This document shows, piece after piece, positions 1-7,797 of a stretch of DNA of 64,000 bases. The position numbers and the translations under genes were made by a program. Under the pieces are notes generated by a model. The model ran no database searches. It was not told where the DNA came from and saw only the letters and a list, made by a program, of their open reading frames with translations. The DNA lies in assembly GCF_900753045.1 (NCBI RefSeq), contig NZ_CAADXO010000073.1, forward strand, positions 1-64,000, written 5' to 3'. Source of the stretch: an uncultured Phascolarctobacterium sp. GTDB taxonomy: Bacteria; Bacillota; Negativicutes; Acidaminococcales; Acidaminococcaceae. Numbering within the stretch: position 1 is the stretch's first letter; the number at the start of each line of letters is the position of its first letter.

Positions 1-138
1 CCCTCTAAATTCAGAGAAGCATCCATGATGTAAATATAATTATTCAAATTTTTAGCGGTGTCCAGGAAACTGGGTACATATCATTTGATTGGAAACAGCT
101 TTTTAGCTTTCAGTATTTTATTTTTTGTCTTGTTGAAC
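1..138. other. Left edge, no gene recognised
   Basis: This AT-rich stretch lies downstream of the leftward thioesterase gene. A short CCAG-GAAA-CTGG hairpin near 71-82 is the only structure I can point to, and it lacks a clear T-run. No ORF with a credible ribosome site was found. Confidence 0.4.
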
Positions 139-522
139 TTACTTATTCACCTTCGCCATAAACTTTTCATTATCAATAATAAAACGCTCATGCGTACCCT
201 TGCCGATAACGCCCTTGCTGTCCGCAGCACTCACCTCAAAGGTCAGCTTGCGTCCGTCAACCGCAGTCAGCTTAGCGGTAGCGGTAACACTGTCGCCCAT
301 AGCGGTAGCGCGGTCATGCGTAATATTCAGGCTGATGCCTACAGTGCCGCTGCCATCCTCCAGATGAGCGTTGACTGCGGCGCAGGCAGCCTCCTCCATC
401 AGTGCGCACATAGCGGGAGTGGCAAAAACAGCCAAGGAGCCGCTTTTCATAGTAGCGGCAATATTAGCCTCGGTTACGGTTACGTTAGCGGTGCCGGTAA
501 GTCCGGTATGTAAATTTGTCAT
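139..522 (-). CDS. FlK-like hot-dog thioesterase
   Basis: A 127-residue single hot-dog domain of the fluoroacetyl-CoA thioesterase-like family, which hydrolyses small acyl-CoA thioesters or serves as a housekeeping acyl-CoA thioesterase. Family features visible are the helix with Met-Glu-Glu-Ala-Ala near residues 41-46, holding the likely catalytic Glu, and Ile-Thr-His-Asp-Arg-Ala-Thr near 67-73, holding the likely catalytic His. The start is an ATG preceded on the minus strand by an AGAGGG ribosome site. It stands alone, divergent from the DUF190 gene. The fold call is firm; the substrate is unknown and nothing here suggests true fluoroacetate resistance. Confidence 0.8.
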   Translation of the reverse strand: MTNLHTGLTGTANVTVTEANIAATMKSGSLAVFATPAMCALMEEAACAAVNAHLEDGSGTVGISLNITHDRATAMGDSVTATAKLTAVDGRKLTFEVSAADSKGVIGKGTHERFIIDNEKFMAKVNK

Positions 523-702
523 GCTTAATACCCTCTTTCAATAATCAAATCATACGCTTATATCATAAAGTATTATCGTTCTGCTGACAAGTCCTAAATG
601 CAGGGATAAGAATTTTTTGCCTGTATATTGCAGGAATTGTCTGCTTAGCGCCGAATTATAATAATATAAGAAAATTGAAATGATGGCTGGAGGTGTAGAA
701 CC

Positions 703-1134
703 ATGGCTTTAGAATTTAACAAAACCTCGTATTTAAAGATTTATACAGGCGAGGATGTTCTCTTTGAGGATATTCCGCTTTATAAAGCAATTCTGCGTGA
801 AGCACGTTCTTTAGGTCTTGCCGGCGGTACTGTTGTAAAGGGTATTGAAGGCTACGCCAGCAAGGTGCGCGGCGTCGGCCGGGCGGTCAGCACATTTATC
901 AGCGGCAATGCCAATTTCCCGGTTATTGTGGAGCTGGTAGATAAAAAGGAAAACCTTGAAAAGATTTTGCCTTTCCTGGAAAAGAATGCAACCCATGCTT
1001 TGGTGGTAATGGGTGAGGCTGATTATCTGGTAACAGATTTTATGCGCAAGTCGGCAGATGAGGGCTACAAGGATATCAAAAACGGCTCGCCGCAGCCAAG
1101 CTACCTGCGCAAGCAGCAGAAACAACAGCAATAA
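703..1134 (+). CDS. DUF190 family protein
   Basis: A 143-residue soluble protein of the DUF190 family, small ferredoxin-like-fold proteins related to PII-like regulators whose role is unsettled. The family core runs from about residue 8 (Leu-Lys-Ile-Tyr-Thr-Gly-Glu) to about 112, including the Gly-Gly-Thr-Val-Val-Lys-Gly-Ile-Glu-Gly segment near 41-50. A glutamine- and lysine-rich C-terminal tail extends beyond the usual ~110 residues. The ATG follows a GGAGGTG ribosome site, and a strong hairpin terminator follows the stop, so it is probably monocistronic. No further function can be assigned. Confidence 0.8.
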   Translation: MALEFNKTSYLKIYTGEDVLFEDIPLYKAILREARSLGLAGGTVVKGIEGYASKVRGVGRAVSTFISGNANFPVIVELVDKKENLEKILPFLEKNATHALVVMGEADYLVTDFMRKSADEGYKDIKNGSPQPSYLRKQQKQQQ

Positions 1135-1140
1135 GCTGAT

Positions 1141-1176
1141 AAACCGCAGTTAAAAAATGAGGCTGCGGTTTTTTTA
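1141..1176 (+). terminator. Rho-independent terminator after DUF190 gene
   Basis: Inverted repeat AAACCGCAG / CTGCGGTTT (1141-1149 and 1163-1171) followed by seven T residues. Confidence 0.85.
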
Positions 1177-1201
1177 TGGGATATGACAAGGAGGAGAATT
1201 T

Positions 1202-2587
1202 ATGTATGATGTAGCTATTATCGGTGGCGGTCCTGCCGCAATTTTTGCCGCCTATGAGTTTGTGCTGAAGTATCCGCAGATGAAGGTTATTATGCTGGAG
1301 GCCGGCAATACGATTGAAAAGCGCTTCTGCCCGCTGGCAGCCAAAAATGTTGACCACTGCATTAACTGCAACCCCTGCAGCATTATGCGCGGCTTTGGCG
1401 GTGCCGGTGCTTTTTCGGACGGCAAATATAATTTTACGACGGAATTCGGCGGCTGGCTGAACGAATATCTGCCGGAGGACAAGGTTATCGAGCTGATTGA
1501 TTATGTTGATGAGCTGAACTGCCGTCATGGTGCTCCCGGTGAATATTTTTCTACCAAGAACAGCAAAATAGGCGTGCAGGCGCTGAAATACGACCTGCAT
1601 CTGCTGAACGCCAAGGTACGCCATCTGGGTACGGAAAATAACCTCGTGATTATGGAAAACATCCATAAGTTTTTGGAGGATAAGATTGAAATCCGCTGCA
1701 ATACCACGGTTGAGGAAATCTGCCGTCAGGAGGACGGAACCTTCGTGCTGGAGCTGAACAAGGGCGAGAAGGTTGCCTGCAAGTATCTGATTGCCGCTCC
1801 CGGTCGCGCCGGTGCGGAATGGTACACTGAGCAGTGCGCCAAGATGGGCCTTGATTTTATCAATAATCAGGTGGATATCGGTGTGCGCGTGGAGGTGCCG
1901 GCAGAGGTGTTCAAGCACATCACCGACGAGGTGTATGAGGCAAAAATTTTGTACCGTACCTCGCTTTACAATGACGTTGTGCGCACCTTCTGTATGAATC
2001 CCTACGGCTATGTGGTAGCGGAAAACACGGACGGCATTATTACGGTTAATGGCCACAGCTACCGTGACCCCAAGATGCACAGCAAAAACACCAACTTTGC
2101 GCTTTTGGTGAGCAGCAAGTTTACCGAGCCCTTCCATGAGCCGCTGCAGTACGGCAAGCGTATCGCTTCCTTCTCCAACATGCTGGGTGGCGGCGTGCTG
2201 GTGCAGCGCTTCGGTGATCTGGTGAAGGGCAGACGCACGAATGAAAAGCGTATGCTCAAGAGCTTTACCAAGCCGACGCTCAGTGCAACGCCGGGCGATT
2301 TAAGTTTGGTCTTGCCTAAACGCCATCTTGATGATATTATTGAAATGATTTATGCTTTGGATAAGATTGCTCCCGGTATGGCGAATGCGGATACGCTGCT
2401 TTACGGCGTAGAGGTAAAATTCTACAGCGCACGCCTCGAGCTGGACAGTAATCTGGAAACCAAGGTTGCGAATATGTTTGCGGTAGGCGACGGTGCCGGT
2501 ATTACACGCGGATTATCGCAGGCGAGTGCCAGCGGTGTCTGGGCGGCGCGCGTCATTGGTGCCCGTGCCTGCGGACAGAAGAATTAA
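1202..2587 (+). CDS. FAD-dependent dehydrogenase (COG2509-like)
   Basis: A 461-residue NAD(P)/FAD-dependent oxidoreductase of the uncharacterised COG2509 type. An N-terminal dinucleotide-binding Gly-Gly-Gly-Pro-Ala-Ala lies at residues 8-13. A family-specific cysteine group at residues 43, 53, 56 and 59 is followed by Gly-Phe-Gly-Gly-Ala-Gly-Ala-Phe-Ser-Asp-Gly-Lys, and a C-terminal FAD motif (Val-Gly-Asp-Gly-Ala-Gly-Ile-Thr-Arg-Gly) lies near residue 430. The start ATG has an AAGGAGGAG site. The next gene follows after 17 nt, so they may share a transcript. The physiological substrate is not known; the cysteines could be redox-active or metal-binding. Confidence 0.85.
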   Translation: MYDVAIIGGGPAAIFAAYEFVLKYPQMKVIMLEAGNTIEKRFCPLAAKNVDHCINCNPCSIMRGFGGAGAFSDGKYNFTTEFGGWLNEYLPEDKVIELIDYVDELNCRHGAPGEYFSTKNSKIGVQALKYDLHLLNAKVRHLGTENNLVIMENIHKFLEDKIEIRCNTTVEEICRQEDGTFVLELNKGEKVACKYLIAAPGRAGAEWYTEQCAKMGLDFINNQVDIGVRVEVPAEVFKHITDEVYEAKILYRTSLYNDVVRTFCMNPYGYVVAENTDGIITVNGHSYRDPKMHSKNTNFALLVSSKFTEPFHEPLQYGKRIASFSNMLGGGVLVQRFGDLVKGRRTNEKRMLKSFTKPTLSATPGDLSLVLPKRHLDDIIEMIYALDKIAPGMANADTLLYGVEVKFYSARLELDSNLETKVANMFAVGDGAGITRGLSQASASGVWAARVIGARACGQKN

Positions 2588-2604
2588 GAAAGGTGCTTTT
2601 TTAG

Positions 2605-2994
2605 ATGAATTTTGAGTTTTTTGCGTTTCTGGTATTTATGTCTTTCGTTTCCTTTGCGGTAGCCTTTTTGGCTTATGGCATGGTAGTGCGCTTTATGGGT
2701 AAGGACGGCTTCCTCGCCCGCATGGGACAGATTATCCTGGTGCCTGCATGTATCGTTATCTATGACTTTATCACAATGGCTGCACCGCAGAGCTACCGTT
2801 ATATTATCGGCAGCATTCCTCTGGTGCTGATTGCCGGCATTGCGCTTTATTTCCGTTTTGTGAAGGGCGAAAGCTTTGCCGAGGCTAAGGAGCAATCTCC
2901 CTCCGAGCTGGCCAAGCTGGCTGATGAACCGAAAAAGTTCAGCAAGAAATCTGCCCGCATCCACGAAAAAAGAAAAAATCGCGGCCGCGAATAA
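2605..2994 (+). CDS. Small membrane protein, unknown
   Basis: A 129-residue protein with three predicted membrane spans (about residues 4-27, 40-60 and 70-85) and a charged, lysine- and arginine-rich C-terminal tail that should lie in the cytoplasm. I recognise no family. It begins 17 nt after the FAD dehydrogenase with an AAGGTGC-type ribosome site, so it probably belongs to that transcript. Confidence 0.65.
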   Translation: MNFEFFAFLVFMSFVSFAVAFLAYGMVVRFMGKDGFLARMGQIILVPACIVIYDFITMAAPQSYRYIIGSIPLVLIAGIALYFRFVKGESFAEAKEQSPSELAKLADEPKKFSKKSARIHEKRKNRGRE

Positions 2995-3113
2995 TTCAGG
3001 CAGGATTTTTTGCGCTAAAGCAGAATATATAACGTAAGAAGAAAAAAGCCTCTTCTTGTAAAAAATATAATAAATAAAATACAACATGTGCATTATTATG
3101 GAGGTGCGTTGTT

Positions 3114-3551
3114 ATGTTTAAAAAGATTCTTGTTCCTGTAGATGGCAGTGAAGGCTCCTGGAGAGCACTGGATACTGCTGTAGAGCTTGGCAAAAAGTTT
3201 GGCGGCGAACTGCATGTAATCAATGTAATCCAACCATATAATAATGCTGCTTTGCTGGCAGTGCCTCTGGATCATGCAACTGTAAGCCAGGGCAACAGTG
3301 AGCTGGAGAAAATCGGTGATAAGGTTCTCGAAATGGCGCAGGAGCGTCTGAGCACCTACGAAGGCGAAACCAAATTCAGCCTGGAGGTTGGCCATCCGTC
3401 CGAACGCATCATTGCTATGGCTAAAAAGACCGGCGCAGATGCAATCATTATCGGCAGCCGTGGCCTTTCCGGTATTGCTGAATTCTTCCTTGGCAGCGTA
3501 AGCTCTAAGGTTGCTCAATATGCAAATGTACCTGTGCTGATTGTAAAATAA
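3114..3551 (+). CDS. Universal stress protein UspA family
   Basis: A 145-residue UspA-domain protein. The N-terminal beta strand Lys-Ile-Leu-Val-Pro-Val-Asp-Gly-Ser is typical. The C-terminal ATP-binding motif G-x2-G-x9-G-S is intact (Gly-Ser-Arg-Gly-Leu-Ser then Leu-Gly-Ser-Val near residues 116-131), so it should be an ATP-binding member. It starts behind a GGAGGTG site and lies 1 nt upstream of a second UspA gene, so the two are co-transcribed and probably arose by tandem duplication. Confidence 0.9.
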   Translation: MFKKILVPVDGSEGSWRALDTAVELGKKFGGELHVINVIQPYNNAALLAVPLDHATVSQGNSELEKIGDKVLEMAQERLSTYEGETKFSLEVGHPSERIIAMAKKTGADAIIIGSRGLSGIAEFFLGSVSSKVAQYANVPVLIVK

Positions 3552-3552
3552 A

Positions 3553-3969
3553 ATGCTGAAACGCATTCTTGTACCTATTGACGGTACGGAGCATTCCTGG
3601 AGAGCATTGGAATATGCCTGTGAGCTTGTAAGCTATACACGTGGTTCGCTGGTGGTTATGACGGTGGTTTCCGGCAGAATGAAACAGCATATTGTGGAAT
3701 TTGGAAGCGATTGCCTGTATGCTCAGATGGGTGATGAAGTGCTTGATGCCGCGCATGCGGTTCTCAGCGGCAAAAACATCGACTGCACCTATTTGCTGGA
3801 AAACGACAACGATATTGCCGAAAGCATCCTGCGTGCTGTGGGTGAGCAGGATTGTGACGGTATCGTGCTGGGCAGCAGAGGCATGGGAGTTTTGGAAGGC
3901 TTGTTCCGCAATAGTGTCAGCAACGTCATCGTGGAAAACGCTAATGTGCCTGTGACAATTGTTAAGTAA
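3553..3969 (+). CDS. Universal stress protein UspA family, degenerate ATP motif
   Basis: A 138-residue UspA domain with the same N-terminal signature as its upstream neighbour (Arg-Ile-Leu-Val-Pro-Ile-Asp-Gly-Thr). In the ATP-binding motif the Gly of the final Gly-Ser is replaced (Phe-Arg-Asn-Ser-Val), so ATP binding may be weakened or lost. It follows the first UspA gene after 1 nt, so translation is probably coupled. A heterodimer with its neighbour is possible, since UspA domains dimerise, but this is inference. Confidence 0.85.
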   Translation: MLKRILVPIDGTEHSWRALEYACELVSYTRGSLVVMTVVSGRMKQHIVEFGSDCLYAQMGDEVLDAAHAVLSGKNIDCTYLLENDNDIAESILRAVGEQDCDGIVLGSRGMGVLEGLFRNSVSNVIVENANVPVTIVK

Positions 3970-3982
3970 ATATGCAAAAATT

Positions 3983-4023
3983 AACGAGTACGCCGGGATT
4001 CGTCCTGTGCGTACTCGTTTTGT
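3983..4023. terminator. Bidirectional terminator between uspA pair and lysR
   Basis: An 11-bp inverted repeat AACGAGTACGC / GCGTACTCGTT (3983-3993 and 4009-4019), with T on the right and a run of A on the left (T on the minus strand). It can end both the uspA transcript and the leftward lysR transcript. Confidence 0.8.
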
Positions 4024-4028
4024 TATGC

Positions 4029-4922
4029 TTATAATTTGCTTTGGCTGATGAAGCCGAGAAACTCCTTGACGTAGCTTGGCAGCAGATAATTTTTGCGATA
4101 GATGAGGTAGAGGCTGCGCTCGGAAAAAGCCTGCGGCAGCTCGAAGGCCAGCAAACGTTTTTCCTGCAGAAAGTTGTGTGCCGCCTTTTCCGAGATAATG
4201 GATATGCCCATGCCGCTGGCAACAAGGTTTTTGATGGTTTCCTGATCGTTGACGCGGGCAATAATCTGCAGCTCGTCCTCGGAAATCCCGCTGTGAGCCA
4301 AAAAGTTATCGGCCATTTTTTTGATGCCGCTGCCCTTTTCGCGCAGAATCAGCGGCTCACGTAAAAGCTCTGGCAGCACATTTTCCTTTTGCTGCTTATA
4401 TTGCAGAAAATGCTCGTTGACCGGGGTGATGACTACCATGCGGTCGCGGCAGAAGGGCTGGCAGCAGAAGTCGCTGTCCTCGCAGCTCATGCCGATGAAG
4501 CCAAGGTTGAACAGTCCGTCCTTCAAGCCGTTGATGATGCCTTGGCTGTCGCTTTGGTGAATGATGAAGTAAATATCGGGATGCAGCTTGCCGAAGTCGG
4601 CCAAAAGCTGCGGCAGAATATAAGCCGAGGGGATGGTGGAGGCGCCAAGGTGGATGATGCGCTGGCTTTCGATGGAGCAGGCCTGAACCATGCGCTCCTT
4701 CAGCTCCAGAATATTCAGGGCGTATTCGTAAAGCTCGCGTCCCTTGGGTGTCGTCTGCAGGCTTTTGGTAGTACGCAGAATGAGCTTGGTGTTGAGCTCG
4801 CTTTCCAGCTGATGGATGTGCGTGCTGACGGTGGATTGCGATACGAAAAGCTTGCCTGCAGCCTGCGTGAAGCTTTCCTCCTGCACTACGGTGACAAAGC
4901 TTTGCAGCTGTTTAAAGTCCAT
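4029..4922 (-). CDS. LysR regulator, selenium-metabolism associated
   Basis: A 297-residue LysR-type regulator with the usual winged helix-turn-helix at residues 1-60 (Phe-Thr-Gln-Ala-Ala-Gly-Lys-Leu and Ser-Gln-Ser-Thr-Val-Ser) followed by a substrate-binding-like effector domain. Its start overlaps the 3' end of the cysteine desulfurase gene by 11 nt, so the two are one transcript. The position beside yedE, yedF, DUF3343 and selD matches the LysR subgroup repeatedly found next to selenium genes. Regulation of the cluster is inferred from position, and the effector is unknown. Confidence 0.85.
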   Translation of the reverse strand: MDFKQLQSFVTVVQEESFTQAAGKLFVSQSTVSTHIHQLESELNTKLILRTTKSLQTTPKGRELYEYALNILELKERMVQACSIESQRIIHLGASTIPSAYILPQLLADFGKLHPDIYFIIHQSDSQGIINGLKDGLFNLGFIGMSCEDSDFCCQPFCRDRMVVITPVNEHFLQYKQQKENVLPELLREPLILREKGSGIKKMADNFLAHSGISEDELQIIARVNDQETIKNLVASGMGISIISEKAAHNFLQEKRLLAFELPQAFSERSLYLIYRKNYLLPSYVKEFLGFISQSKL

Positions 4923-6099
4923 GGGCGAGCACCTCTTTCAAGGCCTGCAGGGCAATGTTGACTTCCTCTGCAGTATTGTGCCAGCCGAAGGAAAAGCGCA
5001 GTGTGCCCGTGGGATAGGTTCCGAGCGTTTTGTGGGCGTTGGGGGCGCAGTGAAGGCCTACGCGCGTAGCGATGGCGTATTTGTCCGCGAGGATGAAGGC
5101 CAGTTCTGCGATATCCATTTTATCTGTGCTTATAGAAACTACGCCTACGCGCTCGCTGCAGTCTTTTTTGCCGATGATACGCAGAAGCTTTTGCGCTTCT
5201 AATTGCTGCAGTCCGTCTAAAAACTGTTGCGTAAGCGTAAGCTCGTGCGTGCGGATTTTATCAATGTCCTGCTGCTGCAGCCATCTGAGGGAAGCATGCA
5301 GGCCGGCGATGCCCGGCAGATTAAGCGTGCCTGCCTCAAATTTATCGGGCATGAAGCGGGGCGTGTGCTCCGTGTGGCTGAGGCTGCCGGTGCCGCCGAC
5401 GATGAGCGGTGTTATTTCGTCAATAATGCTTTCACGCAGCACAAAACCGCCGATGCCCTGCGGTGCCAAAAGTCCCTTGTGCCCCGTAAAGGCGAGGGCG
5501 TCAATGTGCATTTCCTGCATGCTGATGGGAACGACGCCGGCGCTTTGCGCACTGTCGACGATGAAACGCAGTCCGTTTTTTTGGCAGAAGCTGCCGATTG
5601 CTGCCAAAGGCTGCAGCGTGCCGCAGACATTGCTGGCGTGCGTCATGATGATAGCCTTGGTGTTGGGGCGCACAAGCTGCGGTAAAGCGTCTAAGCACAG
5701 TGCTCCCTCCATGTCGCAGGGAATGCGGCTGAAGGTTATGGCATCAGTGGGAGCGGTGCCGGCAGTCAGCTCGGCGCCGATTTGCTGGAGCGGACGCATG
5801 ACGGCGTTGTGCTCCATAGCGGTAACAAGCACATGGTCGCCGCTGCGCAGCAGTCCCTTGATGATGATATTCAGGCTTTCGGTAATGTTCTTCGTAAAGA
5901 CAACATTTTTGCTGTCCTCACCGCCGAAAAAGCGGCAAAGCTGCTCGCGTGTGGCAAAGACAAGGTCCTCGCTGCTCGCAGCGCAGGTACCGCGGCTGAT
6001 GTTGGTGCCTGCATGTGCAATATATTGATAAACTGCGTCAGCAACTGCCTGTGGCTTGGGAAAGGTGGTGCTGGCGTTGTCGAGATAAATTTGCTGCAT
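4912..6099 (-). CDS. Cysteine desulfurase / selenocysteine lyase-like
   Basis: A 395-residue class V aminotransferase fold, PLP-dependent. It carries the PLP lysine in Phe-Thr-Gly-His-Lys-Gly-Leu-Leu-Ala-Pro-Gln-Gly near residue 205 and the catalytic cysteine in Gly-Leu-His-Cys-Ala-Pro near residue 352, followed by Gly-Thr-Leu-Arg-Phe-Ser. This is the subgroup often annotated as 'cysteine desulfurase family protein' and distinct from IscS/NifS. The reaction would remove S or Se from Cys/Sec to give a persulfide or perselenide. Divergence from yedE and co-transcription with a selenium-type LysR suggest it mobilises Se for SelD; a general sulfur role is not excluded. Confidence 0.85.
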   Translation of the reverse strand: MQQIYLDNASTTFPKPQAVADAVYQYIAHAGTNISRGTCAASSEDLVFATREQLCRFFGGEDSKNVVFTKNITESLNIIIKGLLRSGDHVLVTAMEHNAVMRPLQQIGAELTAGTAPTDAITFSRIPCDMEGALCLDALPQLVRPNTKAIIMTHASNVCGTLQPLAAIGSFCQKNGLRFIVDSAQSAGVVPISMQEMHIDALAFTGHKGLLAPQGIGGFVLRESIIDEITPLIVGGTGSLSHTEHTPRFMPDKFEAGTLNLPGIAGLHASLRWLQQQDIDKIRTHELTLTQQFLDGLQQLEAQKLLRIIGKKDCSERVGVVSISTDKMDIAELAFILADKYAIATRVGLHCAPNAHKTLGTYPTGTLRFSFGWHNTAEEVNIALQALKEVLAHGL

Positions 6100-6147
6100 T
6101 TTCTGTACCTCCTCATGTTACGCCTATTCTATCATATAATTATCTGA

Positions 6148-6171
6148 AAAGCTAATAAATCAATCAGCTTT
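6148..6171. promoter_or_regulatory. Candidate LysR operator, AAAGCT-N12-AGCTTT
   Basis: An inverted repeat (6148-6153 and 6166-6171) lies in the divergent region between the desulfurase/lysR transcript and the yedE operon, just upstream of the yedE -35. This is where a LysR regulator would be expected to bind. The assignment rests on position and symmetry only. Confidence 0.35.
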
Positions 6172-6185
6172 ATCTATAAATGATA

Positions 6186-6215
6186 TTGGTATAAGCATGT
6201 GGGCTATGATATACT
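6186..6215 (+). promoter_or_regulatory. Promoter of the yedE-selD operon
   Basis: -35 TTGGTA (6186-6191), 18-bp spacer and -10 TATACT (6210-6215), about 33 bp upstream of the yedE start codon. Confidence 0.6.
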
Positions 6216-6247
6216 TTTGTCGAAGAAATATTTTTGGGAGGCTTTTT

Positions 6248-7321
6248 ATGAAAAATGAACAAGTAACGATTGTTGCAACAGGCGCTATTATCGGTCTGGT
6301 GGCAGCAATGCTGGTGTTTTTCGGCAATCCGGCCAACATGGGCCTGTGTATTGCCTGCTTTTTGCGTGATACTGCTGGCGGTCTGGGACTGCATGCAGCC
6401 AAGGCTGTGCAGTATATCCGTCCGGAAATCAGCGGTCTGGTGCTGGGCGCAATGGGTGCTGCATATCTGCACGGCGAATTTTCGCCGAAGGGCGGCAGCT
6501 CTCCGCTGACACGTTTTGTACTGGGCTTTTTTGCTATGATCGGCTGCCTGATGTTTTTGGGCTGCCCGTTCAGAATGCTGCTGCGTATTGCCGGCGGTGA
6601 TTTGAACGCTGTTGTCGGTCTGGTTGGTTTTGCGGCAGGCATTTATGCCGGCATCTTCTTCCTGAACCGAGGCTACAGTTTGAAGCGCACTTATAAAATG
6701 ACGGCGGCGGAAGGCAGCATTATGTCTGTGATTGCCGTGGTACTTTTGGTGCTGCTCGTTGCCGCACCGGCCTTCATTCACTTTACCAAGGCAGGCGGCG
6801 GCCCCGGTGCCAAGCATGCGGCTGTTGCTGTGAGCCTGATTGCTGCCATGGGAGTAGGTTATCTTACGCAGCGTACACGCTTCTGCATGATTGCCGGTAT
6901 CCGCGATTTTATTCTCTTTAAGGAAACTAAAATGCTGTGGGGCTTTGTGGCTGTTGTTGCGGCAGCTGCTGCCTGCAATGTTGTGCTGACCTCCGTAACA
7001 GGCGGTGCCTTCTTCAAGGTAGGCTTTGCGGCGCAGCCTATTGCACATACCGATGCGCTGTGGAACGTGCTGGGACTTTTTCTGGCGGGCTTTGCCTGCG
7101 TGCTCTTGGGCGGTTGCCCGATGCGTCAGCTGGTGCTGTCCGGTGAAGGCAACTCCGACAGCGCCGTAACTCTGCTGGGCTTCATCGTGGGTGCGGCCTT
7201 TGCGCATAACTTCGGTCTGGCTTCCAGCGGCAACGGTCCGACCGCCAACGGTCAGATTGCTGTTGTAATCGGTATTGTGGTTGTTACTGTGATTGCTTAT
7301 CTGAATACATATAAAAAGTGA
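6248..7321 (+). CDS. yedE: YedE-type selenium/sulfur transporter
   Basis: A polytopic membrane protein of 357 residues in the YeeE/YedE family, the subgroup associated with selenium metabolism. It has about ten hydrophobic spans in two similar halves. Each half carries the conserved Gly-Cys-Pro-x-Arg motif (Gly-Cys-Pro-Phe-Arg near residue 107; Gly-Gly-Cys-Pro-Met-Arg near 288), where the cysteines relay the chalcogen. I chose the ATG at 6248 because GGGAGGC precedes it; an upstream in-frame ATG at 6197 lies within the promoter. It leads the operon yedE-yedF-DUF3343-selD. Import of a reduced Se or S compound is inferred from family and context. Confidence 0.88.
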   Translation: MKNEQVTIVATGAIIGLVAAMLVFFGNPANMGLCIACFLRDTAGGLGLHAAKAVQYIRPEISGLVLGAMGAAYLHGEFSPKGGSSPLTRFVLGFFAMIGCLMFLGCPFRMLLRIAGGDLNAVVGLVGFAAGIYAGIFFLNRGYSLKRTYKMTAAEGSIMSVIAVVLLVLLVAAPAFIHFTKAGGGPGAKHAAVAVSLIAAMGVGYLTQRTRFCMIAGIRDFILFKETKMLWGFVAVVAAAAACNVVLTSVTGGAFFKVGFAAQPIAHTDALWNVLGLFLAGFACVLLGGCPMRQLVLSGEGNSDSAVTLLGFIVGAAFAHNFGLASSGNGPTANGQIAVVIGIVVVTVIAYLNTYKK

Positions 7322-7330
7322 GGAAACGCT

Positions 7331-7537
7331 ATGAAAACTATTGATGCAAGAGGACTTTCCTGTCCCGAACCTGTTATCCTGACACGTCAGGCGATGATGA
7401 GCGGCGAGGCTGCTTATGAGGTAATCGTGGATAATAATACCTCCAAGGAAAATGTAACACGCTATGCACAGCATCAGGGCTATAAGGTTGCTGTGACGGA
7501 GCAGGACGGCGAATTTACTCTGTCCCTGAGCAAATGA
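7331..7537 (+). CDS. yedF: TusA/YedF-like chalcogen carrier
   Basis: A 68-residue TusA-fold protein. The signature Asp-Ala-Arg-Gly-Leu-Ser-Cys-Pro-Glu-Pro (residues 5-14) carries the single reactive cysteine that accepts a persulfide or perselenide. It lacks the extra C-terminal domain of the longer YedF form; a DUF3343 gene overlaps its stop by ATGA and may supply that part. Transfer of Se from the desulfurase towards SelD is a reasonable inference. Confidence 0.88.
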   Translation: MKTIDARGLSCPEPVILTRQAMMSGEAAYEVIVDNNTSKENVTRYAQHQGYKVAVTEQDGEFTLSLSK

Positions 7538-7782
7538 TGCAGTATATTGCAACGTTCTTTTCGCACTTCGGTGCGGTGCGCTTTCAGCATCTTTGCGCGG
7601 AGCGCGGCTGGCAGGCGCAGGTGCGTCCTGTACCGCGTAGCCTGAGCAGCAGCTGCGGTACCTGCGTGTTTTTTAAAACGGAAGCGCTGGAGGATGCAGC
7701 GTCCTTGCAGACACCTGAGCTGGAGCAGATAGTGCGTGAGCGGGAGGATGGCTACGAGGTTGTGTATACTGCTGCCGAATGA
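7534..7782 (+). CDS. DUF3343 putative Se/S carrier
   Basis: An 82-residue DUF3343 protein that overlaps the upstream yedF-like gene by 4 nt (ATGA), indicating translational coupling. The family shares a conserved cysteine pair, seen here as Ser-Ser-Cys-Gly-Thr-Cys-Val-Phe near residues 39-46, which may carry a chalcogen. It is frequently fused to or adjacent to YedF/TusA in selenium-using bacteria. The biochemical role has not been established. Confidence 0.85.
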   Translation: MMQYIATFFSHFGAVRFQHLCAERGWQAQVRPVPRSLSSSCGTCVFFKTEALEDAASLQTPELEQIVREREDGYEVVYTAAE

Positions 7783-7797
7783 GCGGAGGTTTGAGCT

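Noticed and set aside
1076..2137. Long minus-strand ORF of 353 codons opposite the FAD dehydrogenase gene
   Set aside because: It is the antisense shadow of a well-supported gene, with low-complexity composition, no ribosome site and no recognisable domain. The same applies to other long antisense frames (for example 6170-7552, 9972-11603, 19122-20432, 22196-23605, 47257-49086, 61872-63194).
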